Assembly: GCF_017353175.1 (NCBI RefSeq)
Contig: NZ_JAFMYW010000007.1
Location: 372,001-436,000, forward strand
Direction: 5' to 3'
DNA length: 64,000 nt
Origin: Fibrella forsythiae
GTDB lineage: Bacteria; Bacteroidota; Bacteroidia; Cytophagales; Spirosomataceae
A program made the position numbers and the translations under genes. The notes beneath the pieces were generated by a model. That model worked only from the letters and a program-made list of their open reading frames with translations. It was not told the DNA's origin and searched no databases. Below are positions 24,409-33,008 of this stretch, piece by piece (positions within the stretch are counted from its first letter, which is position 1; each line of letters begins with the position of its first letter).

Positions 24409-26397
24409 ATGGCACACGAACATGACCATGGCGACGGACACGATCACGGTGACGATGTTGATTTAATTGAAGATGGCACAACGCCAGCCGCCGACGCTGC
24501 TCCTGCCAAAAAAGGACCGGAGCAAACCTGGCGTACCTATACGCCCGCTATTAGTAGCCTGGTATTCCTGCTGGGGGGCATTGCACTGGATAGTTACGCT
24601 CAAAGCTGGTTCCGCGACCCATGGCGGCTGATTTGGTACATAGTGGCCTATTTCCCCGTTGGCTGGCCGGTGCTGAAGCGGGCGTGGAGCAGTATCCTGA
24701 ACCGTGACGTGTTCACCGAATTTTTCCTGATGGGCGTAGCGACACTAGGCGCGTTTGGGATTCGGGAATACCCCGAAGGCGTAGCCGTGATGTTATTTTA
24801 TACCATCGGAGAGTTGTTTCAGGATGCCGCCGTGCTTCGGGCGCGTCGCTCAATCAAAGCCCTACTGGACGTACGACCCGATGAGGTGACCGTTCTCCGA
24901 AATGGACAGGCCCAAACCGTTAAAGCGGCTACGGTTGGCGTTGGCGACGTCATCCAGATTAAAGCCGGAGAGAAAGTGGGGCTTGATGGTACCATGCGCT
25001 CCGAGTCAGGTACGTTCGATACGGCGGCGTTGACAGGCGAAAGCGTTCCCCGCTCCATTGCCAAAGGAGAGGCGGTGCTGGCAGGTATGATTAACCGGCA
25101 GTCGTTGGTCGAGATGGACGTGACTACGCCCTATCAGGACTCTAAACTGTCGCGCATTCTCAAACTCGTGCAGCAGGCTACCGGCCGAAAGGCGCAGACC
25201 CAGGAGTTTATTGCCCGTTTCGCCAAAATCTACACTCCGGCGATCTGTGTTCTGGCCCTGCTAGTGACCGTATTGCCTTACTTCTTCGTGGCTGACTACC
25301 GCTTTGCCGACTGGCTCTACCGGGGCCTGGTATTCCTGGTCATCGGTTGCCCCTGCGCACTGGTAATCTCCATTCCTCTGGGCTACTTCGGCGGTATTGG
25401 GGCTGGGTCGAAACAGGGTATCCTCTTCAAGGGATCCGTCTTTCTGGATCTGATGACTCAGTTGAAGACGGTCGTCATGGACAAGACAGGTACGTTGACC
25501 AAAGGCGTATTTAAGGTCCAGGAGGTAAAATCCGTACGCCTCGCCCCCAAAGAACTGGCCCGATTAACGGCGGCGCTGGAAAGTAAATCAACTCACCCCG
25601 TCGCTACGGCGATTATCGAGTATGCGGGGAAAGGCTATGAATCGGTTCCGGTTGAAAATGTCGAGGAGATTGCCGGGCACGGGTTGAAAGGTCTTGTTGA
25701 GGGGAAAGAGATGCTGGCGGGTAATGCCAAACTGCTCAGGAAGTTCGGGGTCACGTTTGACGAGGCCCTGACAACGATTCCCTACACCATTGTCATGACT
25801 GCCATTGACGGGCAATTTGCCGGGTACTTCACCATTGCCGATGAGATAAAAGCAGATGCTGCCGAGGCGGTAAACCGGCTGAAGGCCGACGGTATTCGCA
25901 CGGTCATGCTGTCGGGTGATAAATCGGCCGTCGTCGAGGTGGTAGCTAAGCAGGTTGGCGTTGACGAATGGCACGGCGATCTGCTGCCCGAAGATAAAGT
26001 AGCTCAGGTTGAGCGGCTGAAAGCCGACTTGGCTACTAACCCAAAGGCAAAACTGGCCTTCGTGGGCGACGGCGTCAACGACGCGCCAGTGGTGGCGCTG
26101 GCCGATGTAGGAATGGCTATGGGCGGTCTAGGCTCAGATGCCACTATCGAAACTGCCGACGTAATTATCCAGAATGACGAACCAGCAAAAATTGCAATGG
26201 CTATTGCAATTGGCCAGGCCACACGCCGAATAGTCTGGCAGAATATCACTCTATCATTGGTTGTCAAGGGAATTGTGCTGATGTTAGGAGCGGGTGGTCT
26301 GGCAACGATGTGGGAAGCTGTTTTCGCTGATGTAGGCGTAGCTATGCTGGCCATTCTCAATGCCGTACGGGTACAGAATTTAAAGTTTGACCGATGA
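24409..26397 (+). CDS. P1B-type heavy-metal-translocating ATPase (Zn/Cd/Co type)
   Basis: A 662-residue inner-membrane pump driving cytosolic metal out at the cost of ATP. The N-terminus has a His/Asp-rich metal-binding tail (MAHEHDHGDGHDHGDDVD) instead of a CxxC HMA domain. It also shows the actuator loop TGES, the CPC metal site (IGCPCALVIS) in the sixth helix, phosphorylation site DKTGTLTKG, SHPVA in the nucleotide domain, and the hinge VGDGVNDAPVVALADVG. The His-rich tail and the adjacent CzcA-type pump point to Zn/Cd/Co rather than Cu. A two-step route is likely: this ATPase fills the periplasm and the RND complex carries metal outside. It is last in the operon, with a terminator at 26570-26599. 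Confidence 0.93.
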   Translation: MAHEHDHGDGHDHGDDVDLIEDGTTPAADAAPAKKGPEQTWRTYTPAISSLVFLLGGIALDSYAQSWFRDPWRLIWYIVAYFPVGWPVLKRAWSSILNRDVFTEFFLMGVATLGAFGIREYPEGVAVMLFYTIGELFQDAAVLRARRSIKALLDVRPDEVTVLRNGQAQTVKAATVGVGDVIQIKAGEKVGLDGTMRSESGTFDTAALTGESVPRSIAKGEAVLAGMINRQSLVEMDVTTPYQDSKLSRILKLVQQATGRKAQTQEFIARFAKIYTPAICVLALLVTVLPYFFVADYRFADWLYRGLVFLVIGCPCALVISIPLGYFGGIGAGSKQGILFKGSVFLDLMTQLKTVVMDKTGTLTKGVFKVQEVKSVRLAPKELARLTAALESKSTHPVATAIIEYAGKGYESVPVENVEEIAGHGLKGLVEGKEMLAGNAKLLRKFGVTFDEALTTIPYTIVMTAIDGQFAGYFTIADEIKADAAEAVNRLKADGIRTVMLSGDKSAVVEVVAKQVGVDEWHGDLLPEDKVAQVERLKADLATNPKAKLAFVGDGVNDAPVVALADVGMAMGGLGSDATIETADVIIQNDEPAKIAMAIAIGQATRRIVWQNITLSLVVKGIVLMLGAGGLATMWEAVFADVGVAMLAILNAVRVQNLKFDR

Positions 26398-26569
26398 CCG
26401 TTACGCCATTCCTGTCTTGTGTCTCAGCTTTCGTTCGTATTTGGGCACAGTTTGTGCCCTGGCAATACAGAAAAATTACAATTCCTTTATTATCAACCAT
26501 ATAAAGGCTCTTTTTACTTACTTCACGGCAGAGACCATGGCTCGAGCCGCCGATGAATACGCAAATACG

Positions 26570-26599
26570 CCCCCCGTATACAGATTGTGTGCGGGGGGG
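26570..26599. terminator. GC-rich hairpin between the convergent ATPase and kinase genes
   Basis: CCCCCC at 26570-26575 pairs with the G-run at 26593-26599 around a loop of about 17 bases. It is placed between two converging genes and could stop both transcripts. A small GGGCACA/TGTGCCC hairpin also lies at 26443-26459. Nothing else stands out in 26398-26617. Confidence 0.5.
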
Positions 26600-26617
26600 T
26601 TCGTTTAGTATGTACCA

Positions 26618-28939
26618 TTACTGATTGTCAGGCAGGGTTGATAGTAATTGGGTTAATGCCGCCAGATCCAGTGGCTTAACCAGGTGTGCGTCGAATCCTG
26701 CTTCTTTACTGAGCCGCCTGTCTTCATCGAATCCGAAACCCGTCAGAGCGATGATCAGCATCGATTGTCCCCAGGGTTGTCCACGAATCAACCGGCATAC
26801 CTCGTAGCCGTTGAGATTTGGCATGCCGATATCAAGCACAATGACTTCGGGCCGTTCACATTCAGCAGCAGCAATGCCTTCTCTGCCATCGTTCCTGGTG
26901 GTTACCTGATGGCCTTTAACCTTCAATAGCATTGCCAGCGTAGTTGTAGCGTCCGGATTATCGTCAATCACCAAAATACGTCGGCCGGTTATCGGCCGTT
27001 CGAGACTGGCACTGCCGCTCTGCCGTGTGGGCACCGGCTCAACCGATAGGGGTAGAAACACCCTGAATTCGCTGCCCTGCTGAGGGCCATTACTATGGGC
27101 CTCAACCCGGCCGCCGTGTAAACTGACCAGTTGCCTTACCAGGGTCAGTCCAAGTCCTAACCCACTCTGGCTACGCTCAAGCGATGTATCAGCCTGCACG
27201 AACATCTCGAATATTGCCTCTAACTGCTCGGCCGCTATTCCTATTCCCGTATCCCGGACAGACAACAGGGCTTCGGTTTCCAGTCGTTCTACCAACAGCC
27301 AGATATGGCCGCCCTGAGGAGTGAACTTAACGGCATTGTTCAGCAGATTACTGATTACCTGCGTCAGGCGAGTAGCGTCTGCCTGGAGATAAACAGGGCT
27401 GATTGGTATTGATACGGTAAGCTCACGGTCGCTCTGTTCAAAGAGCATACTGTTTGCGTCTACGGCCTGCCGCACTACCTGATTCAACTCAACCCGTTCT
27501 AACCGGAGCCCAAGCTTACGCTGCCCGATACGGCTCACATCAAGCAGATCATCGACCATGCGTACCAACTGGTCTACCTGCCTCGACATCAGCTCTACGG
27601 CTGCGCTGACCAACTGCTTCGTCTGGTCTGTCAGCCTCAGTATCTGTAAGGTGTTCCGAATGGGTGCCAGTGGATTGCGCAACTCATGAGCCAGCGTGGC
27701 CAGAAATTCACCTTTCCGCCGATCGGCCTCTATTACGGCTGCTTCAGCCTGTTTTCGCTCTGTTATATCAACAAAGGCAAGCACCCCGTAGAGCAACTGT
27801 CCGTCGTTATCCAGAACGGGTACACTATTCACGCTGACATAGCCCCACGAACCATCACCCCGCCGAAGTTTCATCTCTACGCCGGTAACCACCTCCCTAC
27901 TCCGCAACGTGCGGGTCATTGGCAGCTCCGCAACGGTAAAGGGCTCGCCCGTCAGTGGGTTGAAGAGCGGCCACTGCTCATAGGCCTCGATGTGGCGGCT
28001 TTTCGGAATTGGTTGGCGGAATATTCGCTCGACCTGTTGATTGATAAAGATCAGTTCGCCAACTGGCCTGGCGATCAGTACCCCAACCGGCATTTCGTTC
28101 AGAATAGTAGTTAACCGGTTTTGCTCATCGTCCATCTTCTGACGGGCCAGCACCTGGTCGGTAATTTCAATGCAGACCACGCTCACCCCTGTGATGGCGC
28201 TGTCTACCCCATAAAATGGCTCGTAGACGAAATCGATGTAGGTACGTTCCAGTTTTCCCTTACGCTCCAGGATGACCGAAAGCTCTTTGGCCACAAACCG
28301 CTTTCCGGTCGTATACACACCCGTCAACAACTCTTCATACCCTTGCTGACGAATTTCGGGGAGCGCGTCGAACAGCGGCTTGTTCAGCACCTGTTCACGC
28401 ACTCGCCCCCAATATTCCAGCACCCGATCATTGGCCATGGTGATCACAAACTGAGGGCCACTGAATAAGGCCATAGCAACCGGCGCCTGCTCGAACGAAG
28501 CAAGCACCTGCCATTGGACTTGTTCGATCTTTTGGTTGGCCGTAACCGTCTGGGTAACATCCTGCACGATGCCACTAAATCGGATGGCCTTCCCCTGCGC
28601 ATTACGTACTGTTTTTCCTTTGGCTTCTACCCAACGCAGCGTACCGTCGGGGTTCATCGTTCGATAGGTGATGCGGTGCTGCCCCGTGCCATCCGGGCTA
28701 AGCGCCTGCCTGTTGGCCTGGTCAACCCAGGCCCGATCGTCGCTGTGAACCCGCGCCAGGAGATCGGTTGCCGTTACCTGAGCATCGGGAGGCAATCCAA
28801 AAAATTGTTTACAAAGCGATGACCACTGCGCCTGTCCGGTCTGCAGATCATAGTCCCAGGTACCAACGCCTGCTGCCTCAAGCGCAAATGTTAACCGCTC
28901 GTTCTCGGCAGCAATGAACTCTTGCTCCTCACCAGTCAT
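26618..28939 (-). CDS. Hybrid sensor histidine kinase with C-terminal receiver domain
   Basis: A 773-residue cytosolic protein without membrane segments. PAS/PAC units lie at about 10-130, 140-260 and 270-390, with typical PAC endings such as YGVLAFVDITERKQAE. HisKA carries the H-box TLAHELRNPLAPI (His near 405). The HATPase domain has NLLNNAVKF, DTGIGI and GLGLGLTLV. The C-terminal receiver (about 655-770) has RRILVIDDNPD and the phospho-acceptor Asp in VLDIGMPNLNGYE, with the Lys in HLVKPLD. A longer start at 28999 is open, but the ATG at 28939 gives the same spacing to the first PAS as the kinase at 1386-3824. No DNA-binding partner is adjacent. Confidence 0.9.
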   Translation of the reverse strand: MTGEEQEFIAAENERLTFALEAAGVGTWDYDLQTGQAQWSSLCKQFFGLPPDAQVTATDLLARVHSDDRAWVDQANRQALSPDGTGQHRITYRTMNPDGTLRWVEAKGKTVRNAQGKAIRFSGIVQDVTQTVTANQKIEQVQWQVLASFEQAPVAMALFSGPQFVITMANDRVLEYWGRVREQVLNKPLFDALPEIRQQGYEELLTGVYTTGKRFVAKELSVILERKGKLERTYIDFVYEPFYGVDSAITGVSVVCIEITDQVLARQKMDDEQNRLTTILNEMPVGVLIARPVGELIFINQQVERIFRQPIPKSRHIEAYEQWPLFNPLTGEPFTVAELPMTRTLRSREVVTGVEMKLRRGDGSWGYVSVNSVPVLDNDGQLLYGVLAFVDITERKQAEAAVIEADRRKGEFLATLAHELRNPLAPIRNTLQILRLTDQTKQLVSAAVELMSRQVDQLVRMVDDLLDVSRIGQRKLGLRLERVELNQVVRQAVDANSMLFEQSDRELTVSIPISPVYLQADATRLTQVISNLLNNAVKFTPQGGHIWLLVERLETEALLSVRDTGIGIAAEQLEAIFEMFVQADTSLERSQSGLGLGLTLVRQLVSLHGGRVEAHSNGPQQGSEFRVFLPLSVEPVPTRQSGSASLERPITGRRILVIDDNPDATTTLAMLLKVKGHQVTTRNDGREGIAAAECERPEVIVLDIGMPNLNGYEVCRLIRGQPWGQSMLIIALTGFGFDEDRRLSKEAGFDAHLVKPLDLAALTQLLSTLPDNQ

Positions 28940-29211
28940 ACTAAATTGAATGTTTCTCGGGGGTATACCAGGTAGATGAACCGGGCAACTGTCGACCAAG
29001 ATGATAAATAATTCATTTAATGAGTATAAGGTTGTTGAACTCCTTGCCGCACGGAAAAATAAACAGGGTTATTTCAGCCGCTCAGCCAGTCGTATCGAGC
29101 ACGAATGACGGGTGTTCTGACAGTTTTGACCGGGACGGCTGGCAACAAAAACCCGTTTTCTATAGCACTATGATGCCGACCTCCTCCGCGAAAAAGAGTA
29201 ACTTGCCGTTT

Positions 29212-29700
29212 ATGATACAGCGCGTAAAAAAGAGTTCAATTGCCTTTCTGGCCCTTATCTGGCTCAGTAGCAGTTGCCAAACGGGCGATCAGAGGCCCTG
29301 CGATACTGCAGCGGTTACGATCAAAGCACCCGAAGCCGAACTGGCCACCCTCAAACAATACATCAGCTCAAATCACATCAGCGCCACTGCCGATCCGCGT
29401 GGGTTTTATTATTCAGTGAAGGCGCCCGGTTCGGGAACGAAGCCAACAGTTTGTTCAACGGTGACGGTCAATTATAAAGGAGCGCTCACCAACGGAACCA
29501 GCTTTGATAGTGGTAACGATGTCAGCTTCGGCCTGAATCAGCTTATTGTTGGCTGGCAGGAAGGAATTCCGCTCATTGCGCCGGGGGGTAGTATTACGCT
29601 TTATTTACCACCCAGCCTGGCCTACGGCGATCAGGAACAGGCCGGTATCCCCGCCAATTCAATTCTGGTTTTTCAGATCGACTTAGTGTCGGTCAACTAA
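29212..29700 (+). CDS. FKBP-type peptidyl-prolyl isomerase, lipoprotein
   Basis: A 162-residue exported protein. The signal ends in a lipobox-like SSSC (Cys near 22), so it is probably anchored at the periplasmic face. The FKBP domain (about 55-162) shows TVNYKGALTNGTSFDSG, VGWQEGIPLIAPGGSITLYLP and LAYGDQEQAGIPANS, matching the FKBP fold's active-site strands. It would speed proline isomerisation in folding exported proteins. The frame is open back to 29020, but only the ATG at 29212 produces a lipoprotein signal. The stop overlaps the 3' end of the convergent esterase gene by 18 bases. Confidence 0.88.
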   Translation: MIQRVKKSSIAFLALIWLSSSCQTGDQRPCDTAAVTIKAPEAELATLKQYISSNHISATADPRGFYYSVKAPGSGTKPTVCSTVTVNYKGALTNGTSFDSGNDVSFGLNQLIVGWQEGIPLIAPGGSITLYLPPSLAYGDQEQAGIPANSILVFQIDLVSVN

Positions 29701-30372
29701 CGTTTTCAATACGTCCCGGTTCACAACGTGCCTGCCGTGAAAAGGAATCAACTCCAGTTGTGGGACATCGGTCTTTAGCCGATTTAGGTACTGCCCGATG
29801 TCGCTCAACTGGCTGATGTACTCATCCTGATCGCCATACACGTAAGCCACCGGCAGATCAATGATTGTTTTCGGGCTCAGAATGTCGCTCAGGCCGTTGG
29901 GGAAATAGCCTGCCCAGAGAATTAATCGATCGGCACGAATCTGCCTGCTGTTATCGAGCCAGCGACAGACGGTTGACGCCCCCTGTGAAAAGCCCATCAG
30001 CGTTACTTCCAGCCCATCAAGCGAGTGTTCGCCGAGAACCGAAGCCAGTACCTGATCGAGGTACGCTACGTAATCGATCACTTCGTTGTCGCGATCCTCG
30101 CGGGTGAGCCACGAAGCCCCTACTTTCCCGGATTGCTGGTCAGTGTAGAGCCGCGATAGCCCCTCAGGGGCCACAATCAGCGTTTCGTTATTGGCTACTA
30201 CGTCGAACCGACGGATGAAGTACTGAGCCAGCTGACCATAGCCATGCAGGACAAACCAAATCCGGCGCGTCTGCTTCGACAACGTACCCGGCCGGTCCGA
30301 CGTCTCGGCAGATGCGCCCAGTGTGTAGTAGCGAGCCGTTCGCTGAACCGTTACCCGATGTTCTGTGATCAT
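29683..30372 (-). CDS. Alpha/beta hydrolase, carboxylesterase/phospholipase-like
   Basis: A 229-residue cytosolic hydrolase. The oxyanion segment FVLHGYGQLAQYF and the nucleophile elbow GFSQGAS (Ser near 132) match the carboxylesterase/lysophospholipase family. The Asp (VYGDQDEYIS) and His (IPFHGRHVVN) of the triad follow in order. No signal peptide. The start overlaps the stop of the DUF4442 gene by four bases (ATGA), so they are translated together. Physiological substrate unknown. Confidence 0.8.
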   Translation of the reverse strand: MITEHRVTVQRTARYYTLGASAETSDRPGTLSKQTRRIWFVLHGYGQLAQYFIRRFDVVANNETLIVAPEGLSRLYTDQQSGKVGASWLTREDRDNEVIDYVAYLDQVLASVLGEHSLDGLEVTLMGFSQGASTVCRWLDNSRQIRADRLILWAGYFPNGLSDILSPKTIIDLPVAYVYGDQDEYISQLSDIGQYLNRLKTDVPQLELIPFHGRHVVNRDVLKTLVDRH

Positions 30373-30905
30373 GCTTTCCGATCAAACCGCGACGACTGGC
30401 GATCCTGCTTTTTCAGTTCGTAATGTTGTTTATCGGCCACGTAGAGCGTCCGTTCGATCTGCGCGTGCACAACCCCATTGGCATCGACCCATTCCAGTGG
30501 CAACACGCGTTCAGTCTGGCCATGGGCAGCCACATCGGCCCGGATTCCGTCGATCAGATCTTCAGTGAGGACGTACCTGGCATAGAGGGTTGTACGGCCG
30601 GGCTTCCGGAAACGGATGCTGGCTGCTTTATCCCACACCACAAAATCGCGACCCAGCACATGATATAGCATCAGCATGTAGAACGGGTCAGAGGCCGAAA
30701 ACAGGCTGCCGCCAAAAATTGTCCCGACGTAGTTATAGCTCCAGATGTTCCGGCGTAGGCGTAGGTGCACCTCCCGCCAGTCTCCCGACCAGAACAGGAT
30801 TTTCCCACCGGTGCCGAAATACATCGGATACCAGTTCATGAACGTTCTGAATCGCCAGGTTTTGCCAGACTCCGTTCGGGTGGTTTGCAGGAAAGCCGGT
30901 TTCAT
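30369..30905 (-). CDS. DUF4442 hotdog-fold protein, possible acyl-CoA thioesterase
   Basis: A 178-residue protein of the DUF4442 type, related to hotdog thioesterases. The central helix region NYVGTIFGGSLFSASDPFYM (about 57-76) is the family's signature, followed by beta strands (VVWDKAASIRFRKPG, TLYARYVLTED). It may hydrolyse acyl-CoA or other thioesters, by family inference. It is tightly coupled to the downstream esterase gene by a four-base overlap and lies 37 bases from the DinB gene upstream. Confidence 0.75.
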   Translation of the reverse strand: MKPAFLQTTRTESGKTWRFRTFMNWYPMYFGTGGKILFWSGDWREVHLRLRRNIWSYNYVGTIFGGSLFSASDPFYMLMLYHVLGRDFVVWDKAASIRFRKPGRTTLYARYVLTEDLIDGIRADVAAHGQTERVLPLEWVDANGVVHAQIERTLYVADKQHYELKKQDRQSSRFDRKA

Positions 30906-30942
30906 ACGGGTAGAAACGTTGAGAAAGAATTAAAATATATGA

Positions 30943-31398
30943 TCAAGCGTGGAGCTTTCCTTTCTTGATCGCCTGTGAAATTTGGCCGCAGTGATATGAA
31001 TTGTGGTGCATCAGGAATTGGAGCACACCCATCCGCGGAATCTCGCCAAACGGTGTCGCCACAATTTCTGTCCATTGCTCGTCCGACGTCTGCTTAATCT
31101 GTTCGGCGATCAGGGCAAAACCGCTGTTGAGAACCTGCATCACCACCGACAGGTCAAGCATCCGCCCATCATCTGTAACGCCGCCCATGGCTTGCGCTTC
31201 CAGACTAGAGTCGTAATTGAAGATCATTTTGGCAAAGCGGTGAATGGCTTCGCCCGTGTGTAAGGCAATAAAGGCAGCCGAAGCCGTTTCGGGCGTCAGT
31301 CGAAACCGGGCCGATTCGTCGGTCATCTTGCTGATCGGCCCCATGATCGTGAGCTGGTTGACGCTCCACTGCCGGGCCATAATATCCTGAATAGTCAT
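30943..31398 (-). CDS. DinB-family protein
   Basis: A 151-residue four-helix-bundle protein of the DinB/YfiT superfamily. Potential metal-binding His residues are spread as in the family: ALHTGEAIHRFAKM near 47-53 and LMHHNSYHCGQIS near 129-137. Members include thiol-dependent S-transferases and many of unknown activity. It lies 20 bases downstream of the MarR gene, so it is most likely controlled by that regulator. It is the likely second gene of a MarR-DinB-DUF4442-esterase operon. Confidence 0.8.
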   Translation of the reverse strand: MTIQDIMARQWSVNQLTIMGPISKMTDESARFRLTPETASAAFIALHTGEAIHRFAKMIFNYDSSLEAQAMGGVTDDGRMLDLSVVMQVLNSGFALIAEQIKQTSDEQWTEIVATPFGEIPRMGVLQFLMHHNSYHCGQISQAIKKGKLHA

Positions 31399-31418
31399 TG
31401 AAAAAAGGGTTTAGTAAG

Positions 31419-31823
31419 TTAGTGGGGTAATTGACGAATAGCCTCCGACAGTGAGGCTAATCCGCTAAGCGCTTCAGAGCCGAGTTGCTCACGTACCTGC
31501 GTGTTCAGCGCTTTCCAGATCTTGTGACAGCGTTTTGCCAGCAGGCGCCCTTCTTCGGTGAGATACAGGCCCTGCCGGATGTTATCGGTCAGCCAGCCGT
31601 TGCGTTGAAGCAACTGCAAATCCCGACTCAGCGCCGACTTTTCAATCTGCAACTGCTGCGATAAGGTCGTCTGCCGAACACCGGGTTGGGCAAACATATA
31701 CATGAGCAGGCTAGCCTGCGCAAACGTGACCCCCTCCCCCACAAAAGCATCATTGTAAAGGCTGGTAACCACCCGCGCCAGCCGACGTACCTGGCCTGCT
31801 ACACAAACGTTTATGTCTGTCAT
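31419..31823 (-). CDS. MarR-family transcriptional regulator
   Basis: A 134-residue winged-helix repressor. Dimer helices flank a DNA-binding core with FAQASLLMYMFAQPG, the recognition helix region TTLSQQLQIEKSALSRDLQLLQRNGWL and the wing LTEEGRLLAKR. No sensing Cys pair is evident apart from Cys in the first residues, so the inducer cannot be guessed. A perfect palindrome sits directly upstream (31836-31867), which strongly suggests autoregulation and control of the DinB, DUF4442 and esterase genes behind it. The start at 31823 is only four bases after a -7 box, so the message may be leaderless. Confidence 0.9.
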   Translation of the reverse strand: MTDINVCVAGQVRRLARVVTSLYNDAFVGEGVTFAQASLLMYMFAQPGVRQTTLSQQLQIEKSALSRDLQLLQRNGWLTDNIRQGLYLTEEGRLLAKRCHKIWKALNTQVREQLGSEALSGLASLSEAIRQLPH

Positions 31824-31827
31824 GAAG

Positions 31828-31867
31828 CAAAAGTAAGCCCTAAAGTTGCATATGCAACTTTAGGGCT
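31828..31867 (-). promoter_or_regulatory. MarR operator palindrome overlapping the promoter
   Basis: The 32-base stretch 31836-31867 is a perfect palindrome, AGCCCTAAAGTTGCA and its complement around TA. Its heart, AGTTGCATATGCAACT, is of the type bound by MarR dimers. Read on the minus strand it lies between a TTG (-33) and TACTTTTG (31835-31828), an exact -7 box, 19 bases apart. A dimer here would block RNA polymerase. Confidence 0.8.
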
Positions 31868-31870
31868 AAT

Positions 31871-31899
31871 AAAAAAGCCGCGCTGGGTCAACGTGGCTT
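31871..31899 (-). terminator. Terminator of the lectin/GH43-like gene pair
   Basis: On the minus strand AAGCCACG and CGCGGCTT (one mismatch) form a stem followed by a T-run, 34 bases after the stop at 31933. It separates this unit from the MarR promoter just downstream. Confidence 0.7.
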
Positions 31900-31932
31900 C
31901 CATACTTCGTCAGCAAGCAACCAATCCGCTAG

Positions 31933-32934
31933 TCAGTTGCTCAGCTCAGGATTACTCTTCTTCCACTTAACCTCCTGGTTCGACAGAAACCAGGTTTTGC
32001 CTTTGTCGTTATTGCCCTGATAAAACAGGTACGTCTTACCGGTGGGTGCCGTAAAAATGTGTGGATGGCCCGACTCGCTGCTGTTCCAGCTTCCGGGGGC
32101 TCCGTTGTGCAGAAAAGGCTCGGTCTGGGTACGTTCCCAATGCAGGCCGTCTTTACTGCTGGCCACGCCGATCTGCTGTGGCCAGTTATTGTAAGCACCG
32201 GCATAAAACATCACCAGTTCATTTCCGCGTTGAATAACCGATGCACCTTCAATGCACTCGCCTTCCCACGGCAATTCCGGTTTCAGGATTGGCCCATCCG
32301 TCGACAGTAATGTCCAGTCTTTACGATCAAAATTGGTCGTTGCGGGTGCCGCAGCAACGCCTAGCTGCTGAATTTTGAAGGCAGGGTCCCGCGTGGCGAA
32401 ATAGAGAAAGTAGCGGTCCTTAAACAGAATCACCTCTGCGTCAATGGCCCGACCACACGACCAGTCGCTGAGGACTGGCTTGAAAATCGGGTTAGTCGGA
32501 TTACGGTCGAAATGAACACCGTCGGTCGACACGGCATGACAGATCGCGTCGTTACGACCGTTGCCATAGGTTTGGTAGAAGAGGTTCACCTTCCCATCAC
32601 GGACCAGGGCACCCGGCGCGCACAATCCTTTTCGTTCATAGTCGGCAGCAGGGGCTATTTCGGCCAGTTTCTGCCAGGTTGTCAAGTCCCGGCTTTCGGC
32701 CACGCCAATCCCCCACCGATCAGCTCCGGTCGAATCTTTGCTCACCGGCACCGAATAATAGAGCAGGTATCGGTTTTTGAACCAGACAACGTGCGGGTCT
32801 TTAGCGTAGCCTCCCGGCCGGTGGTCTATATCGCCAAACATCATTTTTGGCTTTGTAGACTGAGCCTGAGCCGGCTTGACCAATGCACCAACCAGCACTA
32901 AAGCAACGACTACACCCTCAACTAGCTTTCTCAT
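31933..32934 (-). CDS. Secreted GH43-like glycoside hydrolase (five-bladed propeller)
   Basis: A 333-residue protein with signal peptide (residues 1-24, ending PAQAQ). Propeller blades begin KDPHVVWFKNRYLLYYS, and the acidic residues of the GH43/GH62-like clan appear in order: Asp in AKDPHV, Asp in RAIDAEVILFKD and Glu in ECIEGASVIQ. Later blades show ESGHPHIFTAPTGKTYLFYQ. It likely trims arabinose-, xylose- or galactose-type side chains. It differs from the GH43 protein at 73-1071 and belongs to another subfamily. The lectin-domain gene lies 74 bases upstream on the same strand, so the two may act on the same polymer. Confidence 0.75.
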   Translation of the reverse strand: MRKLVEGVVVALVLVGALVKPAQAQSTKPKMMFGDIDHRPGGYAKDPHVVWFKNRYLLYYSVPVSKDSTGADRWGIGVAESRDLTTWQKLAEIAPAADYERKGLCAPGALVRDGKVNLFYQTYGNGRNDAICHAVSTDGVHFDRNPTNPIFKPVLSDWSCGRAIDAEVILFKDRYFLYFATRDPAFKIQQLGVAAAPATTNFDRKDWTLLSTDGPILKPELPWEGECIEGASVIQRGNELVMFYAGAYNNWPQQIGVASSKDGLHWERTQTEPFLHNGAPGSWNSSESGHPHIFTAPTGKTYLFYQGNNDKGKTWFLSNQEVKWKKSNPELSN

Positions 32935-33008
32935 AATTAATCAATTACCAAATCGACGCACTTACAAGATCTCATCTTATTCTAAGCCTGATGAAGCATG
33001 AAGGCTGT

